DNA from: Hemicentrotus pulcherrimus
Taxonomy: Eukaryota > Echinodermata > Echinoidea > Camarodonta > Strongylocentrotidae
DNA length: 18,959 bases
Reading direction: 5' to 3'
Assembly: GCA_003118195.1 (NCBI GenBank)
Contig: BEXV01005231.1
Location: forward strand, 1-18,959
The notes beneath the pieces were generated by a model. The model was given only the letters and a program-made list of their open reading frames with translations. It had not been told where the DNA came from and did not search any database. Each line of letters begins with the position of its first letter. Position 1 is the first letter of the stretch. A program made the position numbers and the translations under genes. Positions 1-10,900 of this stretch are shown one piece after another.

Positions 1-1424
1 CTGTAAATTCCCCCTTCCTCCTTAAAAACCAAAGCAAAAGCAAAACAATATTCATTAATTAAATTGCAAACGGAAAAAGAGATCAAATTATCTTCACAGG
101 GCATTTGAAAAGGTCTTGTGGGCTATAATTCTTACTGTCGCGCTGCCTCCACACTCTTCATCTTCAAAATGTAGCCAAATCCAAAAGTTATTACATGTAT
201 TGTTTTCGTACACACAGAAATGGCGATCAAAGACATATTTAATATGTACATGTAAAAACTGGATGTCTATGGTTCAACATTTTTACGCCTCCGCATTTCT
301 TTTTTAATCGAAAGTAAGACACTTGTTATCAAGTCATAAGTAACTGTTACCCAACGTCTCTACCACTTCTATGAAATTCCAATGCCCCTACCGTTCCAAC
401 ACACATACTATCGAAATATTAAACAAAGAGGAACTGGTGCAAAGCATCTTTAATTTCAAAAATACATTCAATCTGACAAATAGATAACAAATACTTCACA
501 AAAACTTTAGAATCATAAATATGATAAACGTCTGTCATTACGCGCTTTTCCCTCTAAAATATGGCTTAAATCCAGATAAACAAATCTGAAATCTAATCTA
601 CATTATTTATGTGAAAGAAAACGATTATCAGGACATCACTGACATAATATGATATTTAGATAACATTAATGGACAGGACTTACACTGTGAAATAATTGTA
701 CATACTTGGTAATGGAGTTCATAATGTAGGAGCTCAGTATAGTTAAGTATGTAGGTTCAGACCAACACACATTACAAGTAGGTAGGTGTTACTCGGTTGA
801 AGTCTTGTGCTCATCTGCCCTGGGCTTGACCCAGCCAGCCCTGATTTATTATTTATCTTCTAATTTGCACATCTTAACATGTTCAATTCATACAACATAA
901 ATATTCAAATCAACTCTAAAATAACAATAGCTGAGTATAAAATATTTATAAGGAAAGGTCCAGTCACATTTGAGAGTGTATATTGAGTGGAACAATACAA
1001 GAAAAACCGGCTCAAAAATCATTTAAAACGGTTTATCAAGCTCGTTGTCATGTCCTCCTCTAACTCGAATCCAAGTATACCACGAAATGACATTTGTTGA
1101 ACAAATCATGTCTTGAATATCATGCGAATAGTCTGTATATTAAAAAAAATATATATGTATTTCACATTTTTGCAAGACATCGTTCAGTATTCTATTTTTC
1201 CAAGATATTGATGGTATTATTAAAGAGAAACTCCAGTACTGGTAAGAAAAAGAAAATTAATTTTCACAGAATCAAACGAAACTTACACTGAATGTTCAAG
1301 ATTACAAATAAACAACATGTGCCAAACAATTTTGGAAGAAAATGTATACTGGCTGAGTAATGAGCATAGAAAGACAAGCAAATCACGGTAGTACCAACCC
1401 CGACACCATGTGTGTTGTCCCGTA
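1..1424. other. AT-rich DNA, no gene recognised
   Basis: Probably intron or 3' region of the ZU5/death gene. The only GC-richer spot is 780-845, where the minus strand offers AGWVKPRADEHKTSTE and a stop after an acceptor-like AAATCAG, but its phase does not follow from the UPA exon. No remaining UPA or C-terminal death-domain exon was found. Confidence 0.45.
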
Positions 1425-1601
1425 TATATATCTTTCTGTGTACAGTGCTTGTTACTTTACCAAGACTCGGTCAAATTTATTATGATTTTGATGACTCAAT
1501 ACCCTTGCAGTGCACACCAATACTTACATGCTAAATGATCAACTGTTTCTGATCCTTTCCACACCTTTTCTTTCACAATGCAATCGCATTACCAGTACTA
1601 A
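1425..1601 (-). repeat. Truncated, inverted copy of the TTAA-flanked MITE
   Basis: Read on the minus strand, AGTACTGGTAATGCGATTGC, CATTGTGAAAGAAA, GTTGATCATTTAGCATG, CATCAAAATCATAATAAATT and CACAGAAAGATATATATACG match, in order, the plus-strand element at 12643-12830. The far half and its inverted end were not found here. Confidence 0.65.
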
Positions 1602-1729
1602 AGTTTAGCTTTAAATTAATTATTTTTTTACCACAAATAGTTTGTCTTCTTGCATATTTAATATCATTGTATTGCTGTTGATAAATGAACCAAATCAAAA
1701 TCAAGTAAAAACTTCCAAATCATTCATAC

Positions 1730-1936
1730 CTTTATAGGTCTTCTACAGGGGTGAGTGACATAAACACGTAGTGTGACTTTCTGGGAAGAGGGTATGAAAA
1801 GAGGCTGGAAGGTTACACATCTGAACTGAACTCCTTGGATGTTGGTGGAAGACAAGGCAAAGAGCTGAATATGGTTTGTAGTGAAATCAACATTGTCTTT
1901 CGTGATGTGGAAGCAATTTCCTGCGACTGAACGTTC
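1730..1936 (-). CDS. End of second ZU5 and start of UPA domain
   Basis: This 207-nt exon (phase 0 to 0, 69 codons) follows acceptor CTCTCTTTCATTCATCAAG and ends at donor GTATGA. It reads ERSVAGNCFHITKDNVDFTT, NHIQLFALSSTNIQGVQFRC, VTFQPLFIPSSQKVTLRVYV and THPCRRPIK. The DFTTNHIQLFAL stretch corresponds to the closing strand of ZU5 (usually HFSLFAL), and FQPLF...TLRVYV..P...IK matches the beginning of UPA as in UNC5 (LRVYCLEDTP.ALK). The upstream exon ends in phase 1 by its best donor while this one starts in phase 0. Either a small exon is missing, the boundary differs, or a third indel is present. The rest of UPA would lie in an exon to the left, which I could not find. Confidence 0.7.
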
Positions 1937-4900
1937 CTTGATGAATGAAAGAGAGCTTATTTTTATATCAAATCTTTAGATCTCAGTAGAATAATCATGA
2001 AAAATAAAGGTGAAGTCCACACAAATTGACAGCTCTGTGACATATATTATGTGGCCCTCTTCCATCTGCTCTGACTGAACAATTCTTAAATTTCCATTGT
2101 TATTATTTGTTGATGAAGGAGTAGATTTGTGTCAAACACGGGATTTGTAAAACAATACAAGTTTTGTAATTATGAGGATGAGAATTTGAGAAAGTGATCT
2201 ATTTAGCCCTTAGATAAATTATGTCCGGAAAGGGTTAATACCTAGCCCCGTTTTGGTGTACAGGATCATCCCTAAGCCATCCCTGCATTGCTTAGGGTCG
2301 ACGCAATGTGGCAGCACTACCGTAGCAGGTTCGAGCAAGTTCTGAGGTAGAGAACACTCTACGACTGGAGTGATCAACACCTCACCGTCCCTTAGAGGAA
2401 TCCGGGCAGCGCCTTCTCTAGGTACTCTGATAGTGACCACAGACCTCATTCCCCTGCGTAACGCCCCGGCAGGGATTGAAATCCGGATATCGAGTTCACG
2501 CAGCTCCACTACTCCTTCTCTGTGATCTAAGATGCTGCTCGAGATTCCAGGAGAAGCTCAGCCATTTTATCGCTCATTTCCTTCCTATCTAAACCAATCC
2601 ACGAATTATCAACGAGCTGTCTTGCAACCTTGACCACTGTTGTCAAATCAGGTGGCTCAATGAGTGGAGCAATAACGTCGTCCTCTAGCAGAGAGCTTTT
2701 CCTAATTCCCAGGCCAATGGCAAACTCTTCACTGCCCGAGCGACACTCCAAAGCTCCTCCAAAGTTGGCGATCCTCCAGATTTGTTGATGTCATCAACAG
2801 AATTGTCCTGATCTATAGTAAATAAAACAGAATCGTTTTGCCATTGAAGGCTTTCGGTACCACCATGTGACAGAATTACTAAAAGGCTGTTTATATAATC
2901 TCTCATCAAAAGTATCCGTTTATGGTGTGTTTAGAGGAATTAAGGAAACGATAAAGGAAAGGGTAGAAAAGGATAGACATATAATGATGAAATTAAGTTT
3001 TTTGTCTACACTCCGACAAGACTTTGACCTTTGTTTTTGGTGTTCGTAGACACAAATTGAGGTGATATAAAAAAATTTAAAAAAAAAAGGAAACGAAGGG
3101 GAAGGAAGGAGTGATCAAGATTAACAAGTTTATGAGCAGATCACAAAAGTTAAAGTATGAAGGGTGCAGTTCTGAAAAAGAACTATCGGTATTCCTTTGT
3201 AGAGAAAGATAAATCGAGGTGCGCATACCCTAAGTTACAGCTATTTGAGAGAGATGGTTGCATCACCGGGTATCATTCCTATTCAATCAATTTCATGGAG
3301 TATACTTTTATATACTTTCTATGGGAAAAGTTTTGTTGTCATCTACTGTTTAATCTTTTTCTCTTTTTTTTTTTTTTNACCATTCCCGAACCAAGAGGAT
3401 TAAACAAATTAAATCGAAGAATTTAAACTATTGTTTGATAATTTTAAAAAAATGTTTAATACTTGCCTAAATCCGTAGTCCTGATGATTTCCTCACGGTC
3501 CATATCCGTTCTTTTGCTTGGTGGAAGTCTCCGCATAGGTTTGCTTACAGTCTGCTTCTTTCTAGGCAAACTAACCTCATCGACAACTAGATATATAGTA
3601 ACAATTGATGATCAACAAATAAAAAATCTCTATATTATTAAGGGGCACAAAGATTTAGTATTTCGAATAACTCTATCAATTCCATAGCCCTTCTAGGTTA
3701 CATCAGAGGAAGTATCGATGATAATTAGACTTTTGATACCCAAAGTGTAAGTACTTGGTAACATATGGGATACAAAAACACCAAACCCTTTGGACTTGCC
3801 CTAAGAAAGGAGGGGTGTGGCTCAAGCGGAACCTCGTCCGGCTCCCATGACTTTCGTCATTTGCAGAGAGTAGGGTGTAGCCCAACATGTAGAGTGCATG
3901 TATACAAACTGGTAACCTTTCTACAAATCTTTGTGATAGGCTGCATAGCCCTTGAAGATTAATAGAGGAAGACGAAGGAAAAAACAAAGAGTATGTGAGA
4001 GTACGGCCTACCCTGGGATTTCTCTGATTTGATGCTGTTTGGAAAGACTCCCAAACGTGTTTCAACGCTTTTATAGCTTCTGGTCCTGAAGGTTGATATG
4101 CTTTCCAACTAGACAGCATCTGGATGTTGGCATCCTTTCTTTTTGCAAACGTTCGATGCTGTATGTGTTCTAGCTCCGTGCGGTTGAATTCCAACTTCTT
4201 GCCAATCTCAAAGAACTGCTCTGCCTTGATCTGACTGGCAAACGCAAGCAGCATCTTGTCGGGAACCTCACTGTGATTGAACCAGTAAAGTGAACTAGTT
4301 ATTACTTCGCGTCGGGTCGGGTGGTCGCGTTACCCGAATTTTTGTGACAACACACCCTTTAATTCATACAAAGTGGGTGGTCATGATTGTGGACTAAAAT
4401 AGATAAAATAAATCTAAAATAGTGTAATCAAGATTACCAAACACTTTAGTGAAAACCCCACAGCAAATCAACGAATTAAAAGTCGCACCATCTTCCACTT
4501 TCGTCTCACGAAAGGTCGTGTAATAAAGCAAACATCAAACCGGACGATATGACCTTATGTTTCGAAGTAAAAAAGGACGTTGTAGTTATCGTCTGTCTAT
4601 GCATATCTTTTCACGTACATGTAGATTATGAATGAAAGGAGTTTCACTGCTATTCAAATTTACATGTCAAATCTTATGGCATCTATGTCATCATACCAAA
4701 TGTTTTTAAAATAATTGCACCCTGCACTGAATATTACTCAAAGTTAAATTGTGATTATAATTACAAGCTACAAAGTCCATGCATGCTCTATGACATTGGG
4801 GGTGTTTAAGCGCTCTTTTCAAGAGGACCATACCGTACCCCATCAGAGGAAAGGCGTGAACACTTCCGAAAAAGTACCATGAAATGATCATGGTAACCAC

Positions 4901-7900
4901 GGTTCTTTATCAAAATTAACATCCACCATAAGAACCATGATGGTAATCATGGTATCAAACCATGGTAATTTCATGCCTTTATTTAAAATTACCATGGTTT
5001 GATACCATGATTACAATGTTTTTTTTTTTTATGGCGGATGGTGATTTAGAGAAAGAACCATGGCTACCATGGTTTTTTAAGCAAACGTTACCATACGTAC
5101 CGCTCAAAAGCGAGCCTGCACGGCGGACCAAATCCTGATAGTCCGGCAGCCAAACCCGGATTTGGGGCCTAACCTTGTTTTGGTGAAATAAGTTTTTTTT
5201 TAATGGAATCTGATTGTCTAGGTATCCACTATGAACAAGCAAAAAACTGGAGCTCTGTCAGCCTTGAGCAATTTGAGATATAAGCAAAAACTAAATGGCC
5301 GCCAAAATGGCGTTTTCTGCTCTAAAAAATTGTGAAAATATGTACTTTGTCATGTTTTATTGATGCATTTAGAACCCTTTTCTGATTTTTTAACCAGATA
5401 TGATATATATATGACACATATTTTGATAGTTCTAAATATTAATTTAGATGGCAGAGCCCAATTTATACATTATTTATACAGGGTGATTCATAAAAAATGT
5501 ACAAGTGCGGTTTCTTCTTCGATAAGCAATCAATGTATACACACTCTGGCAACATATTTTGTGATGTATATAAGCTCCATTTTAATTGAAGCTAATTGAT
5601 GGCGCCTATCATCATAAATTATGTTAACCAAATATGATATATATTTTGATAATTCTAAACATGGTTTTAGATGGCAGAGCAATTCATACATTTATACAGG
5701 GTGATTCATAAAAAAGTGTACATTACTACTTCGATAACAAGCAATCAATGTATACACACATACGCTGCATTTTAATTAATCTAATTGATGTAGCCTATCT
5801 TCTCAAAGTATGTATTTGTAGAGATACCCTGTTGAACATTCACACATCTATGATGAACTGCTACGATTCAAGAAGTGAGCTGTAGAGGCAGGGAAAAACA
5901 CTGAACTGACATCATTATCAAGTGCTGAAGATTGTCTTGTTCAGTTCTCAAGCAGTTCTCATGACCCAGCCAGATACAAGCATGGATCATGATGGTCAGC
6001 AAGAGATTTCACAACTGAAGAAGGCTGAGATGTCTAGAGATATTGACTACAAGCTTGAAATCATGAGATACAATTGTCCAAGAAAATTAGATATGCCACC
6101 TGTCAAGAACCAGGTTCTCGTTCATATTGTTTCTCGATGGAGACCTACATGTAATGAGTGTGACCTCTGGTTCTTGACAGATGTTGTGCAGCGTGATAAC
6201 CGTCCTGAATTCAATATAATACGCATTTGTGTCGGAATCAAGGAGAAGCCACACAACCAAAAACTAAAGCAGTGTACATGTATCTATCATTGATTGATAT
6301 GCCACCAGCACATTCAGACACAATAATGACAGCCATGAGCAAATCACAGCAGTTAAACAGTGAAAACTGGTAAATGTTTCACAGTCTTCACTGCAGATCA
6401 ACAACTTTACAGGGTTTCAGTAGAGGTACAACCTGATCAAACCAGTACTGATAATAATGCTCTATGTACGGGCTGAATGAGAATGTGATTGGTCACTACA
6501 TCTGGAGGCAGTGAAGCTTATGATGCCCTACTTCTTTGTGTCGGGACATGTAAACTACGCGCGATATGGGTTATTCTACCTTCGACGCAAGGAAGCCCTA
6601 CCAGGAGATGCACTCCAACATTCCATGAAAGGGTCTCATGTGATGAGACACACTCAAGGCTTATGGAATGGCATATGGAGTGACATGTTCATCGAGACAA
6701 CATTCATGCGATATGGGCATGGTGAAGCTAGTGTGATTTGCATCACTCTTAAGTCAGAAACTCTCAAGACCTGGGCCCTAGCTTGCAAATACGTATCAGA
6801 CTTGTGGAAGACGTTTCAACTCTGAGAGACAAGTCGGCTAGTTCTAAAACAGTGCACAAAGAAGAGGCTCCAGCAAGGATATCTGCAGACCAAGGTGACA
6901 GAGACTGGTTGCGCAGAAAAATGGATGTGATCATCGATCCAATGGACCCGGAGAAGCACCCAGCGAACATTGTCAATGTGGTCAATGGACAGATCGCTCC
7001 TGAATCAGTGAATGTTGACAGAGAAATTGAAACTGGTGCTCAACAAATGGGTGAATTTAAACGGAAATTGCCTGGAGGATTCTACAACACAATTTCGAAG
7101 AAAGTTCAAAACACGGCTGTCATGAAGATATCAATTGACGTAGGCGATTCCAAGGTATACGATACCAAGTTGATATGCTCTCGAGTGATAGGTCTACAAG
7201 CAAGTTCCAGAGATGTTGAATTTCATGATGTAATGTCATGCAAGCTGTCGAGTGTTCCTACAGCTCTGTTTGATGAGTCTGGAGATATGGGTATCTCAAA
7301 GTCCAAGGCTGCTGTGAAGAACCAGAGACAAAGGTTGAAGTATCAGCTAGACACGCAACACTTGAAGAAACGTATAGAGTGATTGATGGCTGTGCTCTCC
7401 TTTGGATTCCTAATTATTGGCCTTCATCATCACCAACACGAGAACCAACAGTGATGGACTTTGTAACAAAATTCAAAGGCAAGATTGAAGAGAGACTAAG
7501 ATCCGGTGATGTGTACTTTGGTCTTTGACAGGTACAATGATTACAGCACCAAGTGTGCAACCAAGAGGCTATGATGGTTGCAGAGTTTTCTGAGTCAAAC
7601 TTTACCCCTTCTGTCTCAGAAACGGACTCTGACAGTCACAGAGAACAAGAAACAGTTGATTAACATCATTTGTCAACATCTGAAAGGCGATGCAGGTTTC
7701 ATCGTAAAACACAAGCTTGTGATCACCAGCCAAGATGGCACTCCTGTTTAACTAGGTCCAGGTGGTATTCCAATCTAACGGCACGTTATGGCCCCATCTC
7801 ATGAGCAGGCTGATGTGATTGTTGTGCAGCAGGCTATCATGCTTGCAGATGAAGGACGATCCATCAGGGTGCTTGCAGACGACACAGATGTCTATGATCT

Positions 7901-10900
7901 TCGCTTCATTTCTACCAAAAGCAAGGCCTTCAGTCACCCTTGATAATGGAGTCGCCTATCAAAGACAGATCTGTAATCGATATACATGCCACAGTGGACA
8001 GACACAGAGACATCATCTCTTCTATGTTAGCAGGTACGTCACCCATTGACAGTACGTGATACTGTTGGTGTACATCATGGAGTTGGCAAATGAACCTCGC
8101 TAGTACTGTGGCAGAAAAATGGGTTCCCATCGCCATCGATTGGAGACATACATGCAGATATGGCCGACATGATGAAAGATGCAACAGCGCTCATAACATC
8201 ATGATTATGGAAAACCCAAAGCTACGACACTGTCAAAGAAATGCCCGACTGAATGAGTGGATTACACGGGCCGGGAAAGCAACACTCCAACTCTTGTTGC
8301 AATGCCACCGACAACTGAAGCTTTCAAAGATAACGTCGTACGCTATAAAATAGTAACACATTCATGAAATGGTATCTTAGGAATTCAAATCCTATTGTGC
8401 AAACAAATGTTTATTATTATAGACTATTGATAGAAATTGTGTGATAAACTAACATTGCCGCCATTTTGAATATGTAAATGAGCAAATATACAACGGCAGC
8501 CAAAGCCAAAATATCCAAATCATCTCTGATTCATGAAGTACCAGTATACTTCTGCCAAATTGCGTAATGTATAATACTTATGGCAAATGTCGCTTAAAAT
8601 TTATCATTTTGGTTGCCATTTTGTTTTTTCCCATTATCTAAATTAGTCATTATTGACAAATGAGTATGACGTAAGTATTTGGTACACTTAGGTATTCTAG
8701 GAATTAAACACATAAGATAGAAAGAAATGAGTATAATACTATTTTATTGTGATTCTAAGCCTAACAGCTGGCATTCATCCGCCATTTTCAATATGCAAAT
8801 TAGCAACAATTACAATGAAAAATATGCTAATTATGTCATCTTTGGTCATCTATGTTCATGTATGGTTATCAGGAATGTGTTGACAATGGTCTTCGTGAAT
8901 TATAAGCACACCATTATCCCAATATTTAGTTATGTATTATAAAATAATTCAAATTTTACAGAAAATAGGCTATTTTGGCGGCCATTTTGTTTTTGGCCAT
9001 ATCTCAAATTGCTCAACACTGACAAAGCTCCAGTTTTCTGTTTGGTCATCTGCAATGCCTAAGGAAACAGAATCCATCAAGAAAAAACTTATTTCAACAA
9101 AACGAGGTGTAGCTCAGTGGCTGCCGGACTATGAGGTGGTCGAGAGTGCCAAAGTGAACCGTTCTGCACCTCGAAAAGCACCTGAAAGCAAGGTGGTCTA
9201 TAGCATACTGTGCCGAAAGTGATCGAGTGCGCCAAATTATTCTTGTTGTACACGTATTTTGAAATTCACACTGTACAATACACGAGTTCAAACAGGCCAG
9301 TGTATCGGAGCAGGCCAGGCGTCTCAATAGTCAGATAGTTGTTCGAAATGGTGCGCCAAATACTCTCGGAAAACTAACCACCCGGCACGGCGCGCAATGT
9401 CATGGGTTGGTCCGATACGGTTTGCTTCCGAAAGCGCTTGAACACATCCAAAGTTGTGTATTCAGTTGCATACATATACAGGCTCTATGTCTGCAACCAA
9501 ATGAATTACACTGTGTATATGCATGTTCGCATAAGGAATATCTGTTGTCTCAATAACTAAAGTGAGAAGGCAATCTATTCTTGTGGAATGAAATTGTTCT
9601 TCTTCAAAGTTTGATTGGAATTTTCAGAATACCAAGAATATCCCAAGAATGACTACATTAGTAATACAATATTCCTTGTTCAATCTCAAGTCGAACATTA
9701 ATAATTGTAGACGTAGGGATCTCCATCATATACTTACCCAGTTGTAGCTGGTTATGATACATGTCGATCAAGTGGTAGACGTTTATGATAATGACGACAC
9801 ATGGCCGGGGAAAGGAGAAAAAGAACACAAATTATAATAAGTTGGGAATATCTCCAAAGATATAAGTAGGAAAGAAAGACATAAACAAACTTAGAAAAAC
9901 ATACCCTTCTACCACAACCTTTGATAATCACCCTTGCATGATGACCTGACCAAACCTTACCTTTAGTGATATAACTATAATGATAAATCGTTCCCGATTC
10001 AGAAGATATTATGAGGACAGTGCCCCTACTGATTTATTAACAGAGCCCCAGCTATTCTATTATTCAGGGCTCCGTCTAATAAGGAGTTGAGACTGCAATA
10101 TATATGGATCAATCACAAGTCCTCTAACCAATCAGTCCCCATCTATTATGTACGTAGTTAAGATTAATATCAACTCTTTATAAGACAGGCCCAGGTGTAC
10201 ATATGCAGAGCATTTAATGTTAGGTTCGACCAGGCCTTTCTTCAGATTTTGACATATCTCTTTCCTCTTTTCTGACAAGCGGCTTCTCCCTTATTTTTTC
10301 ACATTAAACAAAATGTCCCAAATACGCAAAGAACAAAATACTGGTACACCATGGATATCATGGGATGCGTGCGCGCAGGTCGGTGATGCTATTGACAATA
10401 AATATTTCATGTTGATTTCTTGCAGATGTTTTACCATATACTATGATCAGCCAAGAGATGAAACGTGAACAATAGCAAAAACCAGTCAAAATAGGGATGA
10501 AAACAACCACAACATCTTTATTCACTTTCTTAAAAAAAAAGAAGAAATAATCAGTACAAATACTAGCACTACAAACCTGACAGTGATTGAATTTTCTCCT
10601 GCAACAGTTGCTCCAGCTAACATTTTGTGAAAGGGGTACGGATTATGGTTAAGGTGAGGGTTTGTATTAGGCTATATATAGTGTGGTGCAGGGTTGGAAA
10701 AAGATATTCGATTGTAGGAAATTACCGCAGCGCGATTGTTGCAAGAGCAAGTGCCATTCAACCAAGGAGTTACCAGCATTCAACTAACTAACCTGATATA
10801 TCTGTTTGCCTGGCGTGTCCAAATATTTCATGAGCGAGAGAAGCGTTTCCTTCGCTTCTTGGCCGGAGGCCTCTCTTTCTCCACGTCACCAGCATTTCGT

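Larger units (their letters stand above)
5118..9149 (+). mobile_element. ~4-kb DNA transposon with ~200-bp terminal inverted repeats (Academ-like?)
   Basis: About 5118-5330 and 8950-9149 are inverted copies. Matching words include GTCCGGCAGCC, AAATGGCCGCCAAAATGG, AATTTGAGATATA and GGAGCTCTGTC (left) against their complements on the right, with indels. Between them lies a broken plus-strand ORF (5922-8350). The ORF has an acidic ADDTDV motif within an XPG/PIN-like context, and that plus long TIRs recalls the Academ superfamily, which encodes an XPG-like nuclease. I could not identify a helicase, and the target duplication is not resolved, so the superfamily is tentative. Subterminal direct repeats lie inside each end. 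The element is inserted in the 6.3-kb intron, antisense to the host gene. Confidence 0.7.

Noticed and set aside
780..845. Possible 3' terminal exon reading AGWVKPRADEHKTSTE then stop
   Set aside because: The frame requires phase 2 entry, while the UPA exon ends in phase 0; the phase-0 frame stops after nine codons and there is no domain match.
5922..6293. Host gene of 123 codons on the plus strand
   Set aside because: Lies inside the transposon between its TIRs and continues in other frames as the degenerate transposon protein.
9094..9327. Minus-strand Cys-rich open frame of 77 codons
   Set aside because: Spans the transposon's right TIR and its flank; Cys/Arg richness comes from the complement of a GC-rich stretch, and no exon phase fits.
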